Assembly: GCA_000708835.1 (NCBI GenBank)
Contig: DF236962.1
Span: 310,001-374,000, forward strand
Direction of reading: 5' to 3'
DNA from: Klebsormidium nitens
Taxonomy: Eukaryota > Streptophyta > Klebsormidiophyceae > Klebsormidiales > Klebsormidiaceae
Length of the DNA stretch: 64,000 bases
The position numbers and the translations under genes are program-made. Below are positions 10,346-22,716 of the stretch, piece by piece (within the stretch, counting starts at the first letter, position 1; each line of letters opens with the position of its first letter). A model generated the notes under the pieces. The model searched no databases, had not been told where the DNA came from, and saw only the letters and a list, made by a program, of their open reading frames with translations.

Positions 10346-11796
10346 CTTGCTGAATGTTTGGTCCCGAATCTGCAGAGTGCAACAGTATATCTGTTGCAAA
10401 TGTGAGCTAGTAAGCAGAGAGCAATGCTGGTCCGCTCGACCTTTATGGGAATGAGAGCCCTTTGAGGAAGATGCTAGCTGGAGCTCGGCCTTAGACGGAC
10501 CTTAGACAGACTCGTGACTGCCCTTCGACCCTTGTGCTCTTCAGCAAGAGAACTTTTCTCGGAATCTTAGAACGCAGCTTCTCCCTGCATTCGCAGAAAG
10601 CAAAGAAGCTTAGATCAGCATCGATCGGCACACCTTCCTCACCAAACCGTGGAGTCGCTCCTGTGAGCGGTAGCAAATCTTATTCTGCGACCTTTCATTG
10701 ATGCAAAAGCAGTGGGAATCAGACTTTCTTCAGAAGACATAGGGGTACAGGCACGATGATGACCGGAGAGAAACCGCGCCGGTAATCCTCGTGTGACTTA
10801 ACGGGCGTTTGACCAAAGATACGAGTTACCCGGGCACTTCAAACTGAAGACCTATTTACACCCAGTTTATCCCCAAACAATCACCCGCTCCGCACCCCAA
10901 CCCACCCTAACCACCCAGCTAACCCCACCCGTCTCCCGGGCACCTAGCTTAGGTGACGTGCTCCTTAGGTCACACAAGAGTAATATCGGAGTACCGGAAA
11001 GAAGCAGCGCGGCAGGTCCGTCAGCGACGGTCTCTCCCCAAGTTCAGTGCTAGAGCTATGGCAAGATATTCCTGAATCAAACGGTGTGCATGAAAACGAG
11101 GACCGCGCGCGGAGGAATCTGACAAAATATCTCGGGCGGGTTTGTGAAACGGTTTCTGGTAAACTGCAGACATCTATCGAACGACAGTATGGCCTGGTTG
11201 AGTCTGCTAGCATTCGACGGGGCTTCGAAGTTGACGCCTGCAATCTCAGATTATCTCTGCATGACACAGCAGAAATTCTCGTGCCACGTTGGCAAATCTT
11301 CAAATCCACAATGGCTAACCCTGTGCTAACCCTTCTCTTAAGACTCCACCCTTATAGGGCCCTCGGTTGAATACCCCGGGGTAAGACAGCAGCACAAAGT
11401 TCTACCTAGTCTGCGCCTGATGCGCAGGCTGCAGCGACAACATTGCCCTGGGGACCAAAAGCGGGCCAAAGTCGTGAGGAGGGAGCCCGGTTTACAAGAT
11501 AACCTCACGACAGTTGTACCTAGCCTAGCTAGCATTGGCAAGGACCTAGCACGCAGAAAAGTAGAGACAGAAAAAGTCCACACCAAGAAGCGCGGAATTA
11601 GGTGTTTGCGTTAGCGGTGTGAATCTGCGTGTCAGTCTTTGTGCTGATCGAACAGTGAACAGAGCTGTGAACAGAGGGCGCCACATTCCGCATTCTCTCC
11701 ACATTCTCCTCAGCAAGAGCGGCAGAGGCGAGAAGTCGGTGTGGTGCCCAGAGCGTGGCACCTGACTCTGCGCATTGTGGTTGATAAAGAACCAGG
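10346..11796. other. Intergenic region with one possible stray exon
   Basis: An open stretch on the plus strand, 10984-11370, has a coding-like middle (VLELWQDIPESNGVHENED and on) but no ATG at a sensible place and no clear donor. It could be an orphan exon, a gene relic or chance. A pyrimidine-rich run at 10860-10930 precedes it. The 5' flank of the gene at 11797 lies at the right-hand end. Confidence 0.3.
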
Positions 11797-14700
11797 ATGG
11801 CGGCCAATTCAGCTCTCCTGGTTCGGCAATCCGTGCAAGCATTCTCTCTTGCCAGCACCTCGGTCAACTCAAGAAGCACTGCAGCCGCAGCTCTGCAGGT
11901 TCCTGGGAGGAATGGCACCCAACTCCTTCCAGCCAGATTGTCCAGCGTGACTTCCACTTTTCAGGGGATCATGTGTGGCTTTGATAAAGCAGTCAACCTG
12001 GGAGGTACGAAGAAGCCTGCAGGGGTGTGCATGGCTTGGGGGGGTTCGCTGGCGTCAGTGAGGCTGATCATCCAGGGGAAGCACATGGACGTGAGTAGCA
12101 GATGCTCATTTTCTACATAATCGATCACTTCATCCGCCTTGTCAGCAAATGTGGTTTGACAGCTACAGCTTGATAATGCTTCTATGATTGCCCCATTCTG
12201 ACGGTCTTTCTGCAGAAGGTTGTGGCGTGACTATCAAATGTATGGGTTGACTGGTAGTCTGCTCAGCAACTCTCTGAATTGAGCGGTCTTACGGACCCTT
12301 CCGACAGAGTAAAAGCAGAGAATCTAATGGCATCATGCAGTAGAGATGAATTTTGACACTTTGTGCACCTAGAGAATGCAGCAGACAAGCCGCTTCACGC
12401 TTATGGCAATTTAAGTGCTTGAATGAGCGAAGCTGCGACGCTTCTGCATTTGCAATTTCCGTCAATGTGAGCATGCGGGTTGTTATCATTGAAGTGAGTT
12501 GCATTTTGTAGCTGAGCTAGGAAGAATTGAACATGCTGCTCGCATTTGAAGCTTTTTGGTTGATTCCAAATGCTTCCCTTCTCTTCCTATAAATAGGTGC
12601 TCACATCTAGTTCATCCGATTGTAAAGGCTCCTCAAGGTAGAAGTGTGCGGCCAATGATTGTTTCCCTTCTTATGAGCCGCAAACTAATAACTTTCTATT
12701 CTGGAAAGTTGTGCTCCTTTGCTATTTGATTTCACTTTTATCTTTGATGTTTGCTGGACATGTGAATTGACGAAAAACGGGTTTTTGGATGAAACAGCTG
12801 GTGGTCGAGAACTCAAGAAACTTTAGAGCTGAAGGAGTGAATGCAACAAATAACCGGCTGCTCAGCTCAATCAAGACAGTAACACAGTGCTTTTCTCATA
12901 TCTGTTTCTCATGCTATTCGGCAGTTGACGGACTCGATCAAGGCTTACATTGAGGAGAAGATTGGGAAGGCCGTAGAGAAGCATGTCCAGCTGGTGCGCG
13001 AAGTTGACGTGCGATTATCGACGAGGGGGGGCGACCACGCGCTGAGCCACCAGGGCCACCAGAAGGGGAAGCCCACCCAAAGGGCTGAGGTAAGCATGAT
13101 GGACTCTAAACATTCTCACCAGAAACTTCAATTTCTGATGCTCGTATGAAGGGGGAACATGTAGAGTCGTAGCGTTGTCAGTTTCTTGTTGCTGCCACCA
13201 TCATGGGATTGTCTGCAACCCTTGAGGCTAAGAAAACCACCTCAGACTTGCCCCTTCAATGAATTTTACAACTAAGCTAAGTTGGATTAGCACTGGCTGC
13301 TTTTCTTTTTTGGTAAGTATGACGTTGCCAAGAAAAGAAGCCGGGAACGTGGGCCACCTCCTGATTAAGTATCTCCCTTGACTCTGTCTTTATGTAAGGA
13401 GGCCCCAACTGTAGAAGACAAACCAAGACATTCAGCGGCTTTCCAAAACCTTGCAGAGGAAAGAAGCATGGATGTGCCTAGTACCGCTGTAACTTACTTC
13501 ACAAAGCATCGGTTTTTTGGAGTGAACCTGAGCACCACCCTTCAGTGGAGTGTTCCGTTCCTTCTGTTCCTTTAAGCATGTGGAGAAAGTGCTCGTAGAT
13601 GCACCTGGTTGATTAGCTTGAACCAAGTTCGTGCGCTTCTTGAGCCTGGTTCGAACGTACAACTCATCAAACGGCATGAGCATTGATTTCTCTAGAAAGA
13701 GCTCGTGGGTCGATGAATGCATTTTCCACGCCTCTCCGGATAACCTGGGCTTCTTCAACTGTGTCTATCTGGGGCAATCATGACTGGAAAGATGCATCAT
13801 ATGGCGCCACCACTCCTTAAGAAGTTTTCCCGGGGCTTTCAGAACATTATCCACGTCAAGAAGAACACCGTTCGAGGGCTTCACCCCACTGTTAGTGTGG
13901 TTCTGAGCCCCCGAAGATGCACCCTACCCAATAGAGTTGACAATTCTTTCTGTGAACGAGTTTCGTCTTGTGCAAGAGATACTCTTGCTAGCCTTCGGAA
14001 CCTAAAACCTCAGCCTAGACATATCTGGTCACCTTTAACCCCGCTCCTAAGCCGCTTCCCCTCGCCTGCAGGCACCAAAAAAATCTGCTTGATGCAGCAG
14101 AGGAGGATAGCGTGCACGTATATTTTCAAATTTGAAACTTTCATTCCCAACCGATATTCTGCACTTTCGATCTCGCTTCTAATAGCTTGCCCGTGAAGGT
14201 CTTTAGGTAGGAGCACGGCCTTGGAGAAGCAAGCAGGCACCCTAATCCATTTCGGAAGCTTTCACACGTGCCCATCTTTGGTCATTACCATGCTCTCAAC
14301 CAACTTTCGACCAATTTCCGCCCCTCAGGTAACAATCTACACGAAGAAGCACGGCATTGTGCGCGCGGAGGAGGACAGCGAGCGCGCCTACTCGAGCATC
14401 GACCTCGTGGCCGATGTTGTTGAGCGCAAGCTGCGCAAGATCAAGGAGAAGGACGGCGGGAATGGGCGCAACTGGCAGGTACGACTTAACCCTCTGTCAG
14501 GCCCAGCCCTCACTCCCTGTCGATAGAAAACCCTCAGTGCGCCAGTTTCTTTAGCGAAGTCAGACACCAAATGAAAGAGTGTGTTTGTACTCCGTTCTTG
14601 ATTCAAGGCCATCGAAGGTAAAGGACGTTCAGCCGGGGATTGCTACTGGCATCAGAGCGATTCAGCAGTCGCGGGTTGATATTCTCGTTGCTTTAGGCGT

Positions 14701-16008
14701 TGCAAGGCTGTACTTCTACTATTATGTGATCACGAGATATTAATAGAGAACCTGAACTTGAATCGTGGTGTGAACCCGTATTCAAGATCTAGATTTACAG
14801 AACCATAAGAGAATTGGTTATCCTGAACTAAAACCTGGGTATCGACCGATTATCAACCGTTTACCAATCGTTGTGCAGATGCGGCACAAGCCGAACGTGG
14901 AGGAGCTGCTCCCCGCGGTGTCCGTATCGTCGGTGCCGGACCTCGACTTCGACGAGGCGGAACTCAGCGACCAGGAGGGAAGCCCGGAGCAAAAGTCGCT
15001 GCTGGGAGAGGTGGGTTGGAGCTCATTCGAATTCCTTTTGATCCAGCTGACTGTATCCTGACATTCTGCCTTCGTGCTGTTGTAGTTGGCTCTTGTCGTC
15101 TTCTGCCCATGTATGGTCCGGTTACTTTGCTCATCGAAGTTAAGCTGGTGGTAGCTTGTTAAATTGTTGCTCCAGGAAAGCTGTTTATGCATTGCTCTTG
15201 TGCTGTTCGCACAGGGCTCTTCTTCATCCGCAAGACAGCCCCAAGCTTTGGTCGCTGCTGAGAGGTCGGAGTTTGATGAAGGAAATGATAACCGGCCGTG
15301 ATGATATCGGGTCCGGTGCTCCAAGCGACAGCTTCCCAACTCATTCTGTTTGCTGTTGCTTGCAGATTGTCCGCACAAAGCGGTACTCCATTCCCCCCAT
15401 GACCACGGAGAGTGCGATGGACGAGCTTCTTAACGTTGGTCACGACTTCTTTGCATTCCGGAGCATCGAGACAGGTGGGGTTCGGCAGCGTTCTTGGAGC
15501 AACGGTCGTTGCTTACAATCAGCTGCGTCTATTGAAAGAAGTGTTTCTGGCGTTTATATGGAGCTTTTCGTGAAAAGGTTGCTCTTTAAGGAAGTAGTGT
15601 GTATTAGCATCGACCCCAGGGTTTGCCGTAGGTGCTTCTGTTACACGGTTCAAGCCACCCTGCAACGGCGGAAGAAGTCAGTCTACCACTCTTCAGCATC
15701 TGGCAAAAATATCTCCAGTATTCGGAACTCACGAGTTTCTGAATCACGGACTTCCTGAAGACGACAACGCATGTTCAAAAAGTACGTATAATTCCATGCA
15801 GATTCAGAGACGGCTTCTAGGCTTTTGGAAAATAGCGACCTGGAGGGTTGTTTGGTCAAGCACACTGACGTCATGCTGTTGTCATGCTCTTACAGGTGAC
15901 GTCAACATTTTGTACCGGAGGAGGTCCGGCGGGTTCGGGCTCATCATTCCAAGGGAGGATGAGCCTTGGGAGAAGTTCACCCCTGGCGTTGCTCAGGCTA
16001 GGAAGTAG
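11797..16008 (+). CDS. PSRP1: Plastid ribosome hibernation factor PSRP1/pY (long HPF type)
   Basis: Six exons: 11797-12090, 12925-13089, 14329-14478, 14879-15010, 15366-15474 and 15896-16008, giving 320 residues. The first 80 or so residues are Ser/Ala/Arg rich and look like a plastid transit peptide. The HPF/RaiA N-domain follows: SVRLIIQGKHMD, LTDSIKAYIEEKIGKAVEKH, VTIYTKKHGIVRAEEDSERA and SIDLVADVVERKLRKIKEK. An acidic linker (exon 4) leads to the long-HPF C-domain: IVRTKRYSIPPMTTESAMDE and GGFGLIIPRED. This family binds the small ribosomal subunit, blocks mRNA/tRNA sites and silences ribosomes in the dark or under stress; in bacteria the C-domain drives 100S dimers. Exon boundaries separate the N-domain, linker and C-domain well. 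Confidence in identity is high. Confidence 0.93.
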
Positions 16009-17099
16009 TCAAGCCGGGTTTGCAGTAATGCTGACGTCAGGGCTGATTGTGCGTAGGCCATGGTCGGTCGTTGGCATCAGCCTGTCCCTTCTGTGGATTC
16101 GCGCGAATGTGTTGAAGCTGTGGAAAAGTTGCCGTACTTAGACGCAAGTTCCTAGAGCAGGGTAGAAGTAAAGGGCAGGAAGAGGTTAGTCAATTGTAGT
16201 TCAGAAAACGGATGTCGAGGGGGCATTGGGGTTGCATCCCGGCAGTGTAAGAACCGAGCTTAAAATTCGCAAACCTAGTTGTACACTCCTAAGACAGGGA
16301 TCAGCATCGTCGACTTTCCTTCCGGCGTATCTGTGTGCTATCTATATGATTTCCCTCTGCATGTATCATGGAACTCTGTCGACTGCAAGGGAGTATACGG
16401 ATTGCTCCAACATTGACGCTAGGCCAGTTTTGCTAGAGTCAGCGAGACTGGCCTAGGCTCATGACCTCAGTGCACGAGCATGCTGTAATATTGAACCGTG
16501 CTTAGCTATTTGTCAAAGCGCCACAAGGACTTCTTGGTAAGTCGAACACCATGGGTTGATGGCCGGGCCCGCTGGGTGATTGCAGAGCGCGGCGGGACTC
16601 GGATGAACATATATGCAGCTAGCTGTCTGTGGTGGTCTGAATTGCCGCGGACTCTCTCTAGCGTACACCTTCAAATGTATATTCATGTGCCGCTGGCTGC
16701 ACAAGCGTATATGAGTATGGTACTTTGAACGTCTTTGTAGCAAGCCCATCCTGATTGGATGCGTGCTTACATGCAAGTGATCGCGGCCTAAATCAAAACA
16801 TAGCCAACAAAGTCAGCATGCATGCAAAGGGAACATGATGCATTTTGATCGGATTGGTTTCTGGGACTCACGTGTATAGTGTTCACTTAGAAGAACAGGA
16901 TTGTCTGATACATGGGCCACACACCACGACGTTCAGATGGCTGCGCATACGGGCCACCAAAACACTCACAGAGTGCTGGGTGCGTGAGACAACAATATGA
17001 GAATGGCACCGTCAATGGACATGGAGGCTCAGCTTATATTGAGAGAGTCGAAGAACGTGCGCTGTTGCACAGGTCTGTTGCTCCATTAAGACCTCTTTA
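16009..17099. other. Intergenic region between convergent genes
   Basis: Contains the 3' flanks of the PSRP1 gene (plus) and the CYP59 gene (minus). No further gene was recognised; open frames here are short and lack coding character. Confidence 0.5.
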
Positions 17100-20000
17100 T
17101 TACCTGCCTTGCCTCCTATGCCGTTCATCATCCTCACGCCTTCGTGACTCGCCGCCCCTCTCTTCCCGCCTGTCCTTGTCCCTTCTATCCTCCCTGGACC
17201 TTTGCCCAAATTCCTCCCTTCTATGCCCCTCATCTCTCCGCCGATGATGCTCAGCTTCTCGCTCTTCCTTTCTGTGCTCTTTCGAGCGACCGCCGTCTTT
17301 ATGCCCCCTCTCATGCGACTTTTCCCTTTGCCTCCTATCCCCCACCTCCGCTTCGTGTCTGCCGCGTCCTCTTTCCTTCGTATCACCGTTCTTCTCTTCT
17401 CGGCCCCTTCCCTCTTCCCGACCGGTTCTATCGTCCCGGAAATGTCGGTCCAAATGATCGCCTTTTCGTCGATCGCTCTCACCCCCCTTTCTCGCTTCTC
17501 GATCGTTTCTATGCCAGTCTCCTTTTTCCCTCATTTCATCGCGTGATCGTCTGACATCCTCTCCCGCATCCTCCCTGTGCCGCTTCCTATCCCCCTCCCT
17601 CTCATACTCCACCCGCCTCTTATCATAAGAAGGCCGGCTCCTCTGCCCTGCACCGTCGTCAAACACCATATCGTACTGGCCGCTCGCCCCGCCTATTTGC
17701 CGGACCCCTCTTTCTTTCAACTCTACTCGGGGGCCCCTCGGCGGGGCGTTTGGACCCCCCCCCTTGGGCTCCGGGCAATCTTTCGCCATATGCCCCTCCT
17801 GGCCGCAGTTAAAGCAGCCCTTGGAACGGGCGGCTCCGGGGGCGTAGCTGCTGCCACCTGGTACACATGCACGTAAGCGTGACGTCAGCAGATGCGACCT
17901 TCGACTTTGTGCCTTCAACAAAGGTTTCCCAAAGCATAAGTGTCATGGAAACAAACAAACAAGCCGTCCCAAGTGTGATTAGTTGGAAAGGCAACCGACC
18001 AGGTCCGCCGACTGACCCAAGTAAACTCAAACATTTGAAGCACAATTATCTCCCCGCAGACGCGATAGGCTTGCCAGAAAACCGGAAAAGCATCCGCTTC
18101 GATCAAGTCCTGATCCCGTACTGTGCGATGACAAAGAACTGGCGACCGACATCACACGAGGGAAAATACAAACGATTAAGGTATGCAGGAACGGCATCAC
18201 TGCCCAAAAACGCGCACAAACGTCACTGGGGTTCCAGTGCCATTATTAGAAGGCAAATCAAGTCCAACAAAAGACACTTGGAAAGGGCGGAAAAAAACGA
18301 ACGGCAAACCCCGCCCAGACTCGAAAAGGCTTTCGCGTCGGCAGAGTCCTGGTCTTGGAGGAATCAGAAACGAAATCTAAACACGCACAACACAGCCGGA
18401 ACGGCAAAGGAAAAAGTAAAGAATGCACCCGCGTCGGCCGAATCCTTGGTCCCGATCTTGCGGTAACGGTTCCACAGCTTCCCGACCGACTGGCTGAAGT
18501 CCACGTGGATCCGGCGGTCGTCGATGAGCACATTGTCCATTTTGAAGTAGGCCGCCTCGCACGCCTCTTTCGACTCGAACTCGATGAAGCCGTAGCACAG
18601 GCTGTCGCCCGTCTTGAAGTCGCGGATGATGTCAGCGGACACGATCTTGCCGAAGCGCGAGAAGATGATCTCCAGGTCGTCCTCCTGAGGAGGGAAAGGA
18701 GCAAGGAGAGGTTTAGGAGGTGGCGGCGAGAGGTGGAAAAGCGGATGATGTCAACGAATTCGGAGGATGATGTCAGCGGACACCATCTTGCCGAAGCGCG
18801 AGAAGACGATCTCCAGGTCGTCCTCCTGAGGGGGGGGGAAAGCAAGAAGAGTTTTCAGGGAGACAAGTGATGGAAAAGCGAAGTATAAGGGACTCTGCGG
18901 ATGATGTCAGTGTAAAAAATCTTGCTGAAGCGCGGTAGGCGGATGATGCTGGCGGAAAGTAGGGGGGAAGAGCATTAACATTAGCGGGACAATGTGAAAG
19001 GATGCTGTCAGCGATCACGATCCTGCCGAAGCGAGAAGAATTATTTTCGAGGTGGCCATCCTGGGGCGGGATGAAAGCAGGAATCAGAATACGGGGGGAA
19101 GGGAAGGGGGAAAAGCGGGTACCAGCGCACGGTACGATCACGTGAGTCGCACTGATAACTGCAGAAAATGTTTAACAACCTCAGAGCTAAGAATCTACTC
19201 TTTCGCCGCAACAAGCGGAGAGCAGAAAGGGGTTACAACTAACCTGCGTGACCGGGTTAAGCTTGCAGATGAAGAGCACGTTCTCGGGCGGCTTCACGTC
19301 GGCCTCGGGCAGATCGCCAATCATTTCGAGCACTACCGCGCGGCCGTGCGCTTCTTTCTCGCGGATCGTCTTGTGCAGCTCCTCCTCGTCCATCGTCTCG
19401 TCCATGGGTACCCAGTCCTCTTCAAGGCGCACGTCGGGGCCCTGAAAGTTAAAAAATGGTTCAAGCTTAAGGTCAGGGTCAAGTAACTTTCAAGTAGAAG
19501 CTGAGGTTTAAGGGTTAAGGTTCCGGCTGACAAAAAGTTTCTGCAGCCCTCTAGTCCATCGTCTCGTCCATGGGCACCAAGTCCGCTTCCAGGCACACGT
19601 CAGGGCCCTGGAGAACCGGAGGATACGGTTGACTTTACGGTCAAGATTACAAATTTTTGTGAGATGAAGTTAAGGGTCAGGTTAACGAAGAGGTTCTGCA
19701 ACTCCTCCTTGTCCATCGTCTCGTCCATGGGTACCCAGTCCTCTTCCAGGCGCACGTCAGGGCCCTGGAAAATCGGAGGGTACGGTTAAGGTCAACGTTA
19801 GTCAAGGCTACGGTGAAAGGTTCTAATCAGGTTTAAGCTTGAGGTTTATGGTTCATTCTCTGCAGCTTTCCTTCGTCCGTCGTCCCGTCCAATGGCACCC
19901 AGTCCTGTTGGAGCCGCACGCCGGGACCCGGCGTATCCGGAAGTCAAGGTTCAGACTAACGAACAGTAGAAGACTTACTTATATAGTCGAACGCTTTTAT

Positions 20001-22716
20001 TAATGAAGCTAGTGAACTTTCAGAGCGTGCAGCTTTTTCGAGCCAGCAACAATTGAAAGATCAGTTGCTCTATGGTGGCACCCAGTCCTCCATGATGCGG
20101 ACGTCAGGGCCCTGGAAAGCCGGAGGTTCAGAAGCGGGGTTGAGGTTAAGGTTCAGATCAGCAGAGGCTATCGGCAGGTTTCTTCCCTTCGTCCATAGGC
20201 ACACAGTAGTCCACCTCAAGACGCAAGCTGAGCCCTTGATAACCAGCGACTAGATTGAGCAATCGAGTCAAGATCAATTGAGTCAAGATCTTCCATCGAG
20301 TTCGTTTGCTAAAGTTTTTCATGGAAGGGTTAGTGGGCAAATTCCATGCGCCTCTGCGGGACGCATGCCTAGAACAGTCATATTTTAAGAAAAGTGTGAA
20401 CAGGACTGGCATAGTAGCGACGACAGAAAAGCCAAAGTGCGACGGAACAGAACGAACTGGACGCAATCAGCCATACTTTCCAATCTAGTTTCGAGAGAGC
20501 ATGTGGGTTGAGCTTGTCATAGCAAAGCGCTTTGACGTGGGATTAGACAAACTCCGAAAGCGATAAGTAGACAGATACAAAAAGATTGGTAACGGGGACA
20601 AGGACACACACCTCGTCCGGAACAAAGTCGGGCGAGCGGTCCGGGATGAGCGCCTCGAGCCCCGGAGGATCTTCAAACGGATCGTCCAGCACGTGGGTAT
20701 GCTTGATGCGGAGGTTTTTGTACGGCCTCCCAGACTCGTCGACGAAGGTTTCGTTGATTCGGTCCAACGCTTCAAAGCCCTCAGCTACCTCGCCGAAAAC
20801 CTGGAAGTGCGCAAAAACGACTTCGGATTCAGCATAAACCTTTCAGGATGCCCATAGGCCTGCCCGAACCCTTGCTTTGATAACTTGAACCATTGCCTCG
20901 AAGCCCTCAAGTACCTCGTACGCCTTTCAAACCTCGAAGATGTTAGAACCCTTGAAGGCCAAAGTGGACACAAGTTTTCAATATGGAACCTCACACCGTT
21001 TGGTAGTCCATGCGCGCACGGCTTAATGGACTGATTACTTTCCAAGCCATTCGGTCGCTTGTCTTTGGCCCCGAGTCTCGGTCCCATTTCTCTATGCCAG
21101 CTATCCGAGCCCTCGGTGAGGATCCAATGGGTCTGTCAACAGGAGACTCGCGGAGGTTACGCCACAATGGGCTGTTCTCGAGTTACGTGTGGCCATCGTA
21201 GTCTTTCGAAGCTCGCGCACAGGCTGTGAGAGAGTACCAACCGGTATGGGGGTTCAAAAGCGAAACTGGAGTCCACGTACTCCTTCCACGGGTTCTGTTG
21301 AATCAGAGTTTGACTACAACGTTCCAATCTTCGGAATGCAAGAAAAGGCCTTCGAGAGAAGAGCCTTCAAAACACCTGCATAGCAAAAAGGGCAGGAAGA
21401 CTGGCTGCGTTGAGAGAGCAAACTTTCGAAGCTGCAGAAGTTTAGAAAGACACCTCGTACCACACGCACATGCGCAAAGCCCGGCACTGTTCGATCTCAC
21501 ATATGAAAGACGGACTCACTGTGTGCTTTTCATCCAGGTAATCCAGCTCGTCCCTGAGCGTGATGTAGAATTGGGATGCGTTCAGGTTCTCCCCCCCGCT
21601 CGCCATCGCCACGGTTCCTTTCTTTGCGTGCTTCAGTTTCGGATGGATCTCGTCCTCAAAGAAGCGCGCCTGGTCGCCGTACAGAAACCTGGGGACGGTG
21701 TGAGAAGAATGTCAGATAATGTAAAGTCTTGTGTTCTGTAACTTAGAAAACGTCCAAGAGCAGTACGGAGAGGGCCAGGGGCCCGCAGATTGTACGTCCT
21801 TTGAGACATCATGTTGAAGCCGTGATGTTGCGCAACTTCAACAGGGGTCATATTAAGTACTCGGGTTGCGCAAGTGCGGAAATAACACCTTCAAGTTGCA
21901 CTCATCTGGAGATAGATCTCAAACTTGCAATGTATCAAATTGTTCCACTTTGAAGTGCGCAACTGCAAAAGTGCCCAGCGGTGTGAGGCAAAAACGGAAG
22001 ATTGGGGGGAAGTGGCAAATAGAGAGTCCCTGTTTCTCTACTGCAGAGCCGTGCGCGGCTTCTCTGACAATGATACCACATTATGACCATGATGATTGGT
22101 GACGGGGGGGGTATCCTGAAACTCAAGTCTGCCGAGTTTTATCAAAGTTTCGACATGGTGGCGACAGCAAACGGTTTTGACATCTCCGTCAGGGGCGCAC
22201 TGGGACCCACACTAGCATCAATGAACAGCCCAAAATAAATGCGCAAGATGACTGCTAAAAGTGCTGCCAGGTCATTGACACAATTGAAGCAGAACTTATT
22301 GCATGACATCACAACACTTGCAGAATGTAAAATGGATACCGCGTTAAGAACGTGAGGCATCGGGGATGATTGCCTGATGACCGACTCGAACTAACCAATA
22401 TGGTCACAGTTCAAAAACAATATCTGCCTCAAACGACTTCAACCAAGGGGTTTTTGCAATGCACTGAACCATCGCGTCTTCTTAAGCAATTTCAAAGTGC
22501 GCCGGCGACTCACTTGTAGATAGAGTCCCCTCCTTTCCCGGTGCCTGTGGGGTCCCCAGTCTGCGCCAGAAAGTCCTTCTTGACGTCATGGAAGAGGCAG
22601 TTATTGTAGTACTTGATCTTGCACAGCTTCAAAAAGTTCCTGGTTGTGATTGGGCAGTCGTCCGTGAACAGGTCCACCACCAGCTCACCCAGGCTCGTCT
22701 CCAACATCACCGCCAT
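17100..22716 (-). CDS. CYP59: CYP59-type cyclophilin with RRM, CCHC knuckle and RS/RD-rich tail
   Basis: Six exons on the minus strand: 22716-22514, 21688-21520, 20800-20612, 19441-19244, 18684-18429 and 17857-17100, giving 590 residues. The order is: cyclophilin domain 1-170 ([34 protein letters not shown]); RRM about 240-325 with RNP2 LFICKL at 243 and RNP1 YGFIEF at 284; CCHC zinc knuckle Cys353, Cys356, His361, Cys366; then 200 residues rich in Arg, Asp, Glu and Ser. This is the architecture of Arabidopsis CYP59 and animal PPIL4, nuclear peptidyl-prolyl isomerases that bind RNA and the RNA polymerase II C-terminal domain. Arabidopsis CYP59 is about 506 residues, so the tail here is longer. 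Introns 2-4 hold decaying copies of the next exon's start. It is divergent from PDV2, about 1.2 kb away. Confidence 0.94.
18764..19060 (-). repeat. Tandem copies of the start of CYP59 exon 5
   Basis: The true exon starts at 18684 with [13 protein letters not shown]. Copies of intron end plus exon start follow in intron 4 at 18825 ([22 protein letters not shown] retained), a degenerate one near 18940-18897, and one at 19060 ([12 protein letters not shown], preceded by CCCCAG). All lie on the same strand and diverge with distance. Confidence 0.8.
19546..20234 (-). repeat. Five tandem copies of the start of CYP59 exon 4
   Basis: The true exon 4 starts at 19441 ([20 protein letters not shown]). 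Upstream in intron 3, aligned copies start at 19607 ([18 protein letters not shown] then stop), 19764 ([20 protein letters not shown]), 19928 ([16 protein letters not shown]), 20111 ([13 protein letters not shown] then stop) and 20234 ([17 protein letters not shown]). The spacing is 123-183 bases. AG is kept before all copies except 19928. The unit spans the 3' splice site. Confidence 0.88.
20890..20940 (-). repeat. Degenerate copy of the start of CYP59 exon 3
   Basis: Exon 3 starts at 20800 with GTTTTCGGCGAGGTAGCTGA. Within intron 2, the minus strand at about 20935-20890 carries GAGGTACTTGAGGGCTTCGA in the same order, with small gaps. It is weaker than the arrays in introns 3 and 4. Confidence 0.5.

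Noticed and set aside
17144-17876. Long open frames on the plus strand over the CYP59 tail
   Set aside because: They are antisense to the Arg/Asp/Glu-rich tail, whose codon bias removes stops from the other strand.
18684-20240. CRISPR-like or satellite array
   Set aside because: The repeats are irregular in spacing, degenerate and clearly derived from the adjoining exon edges of CYP59.
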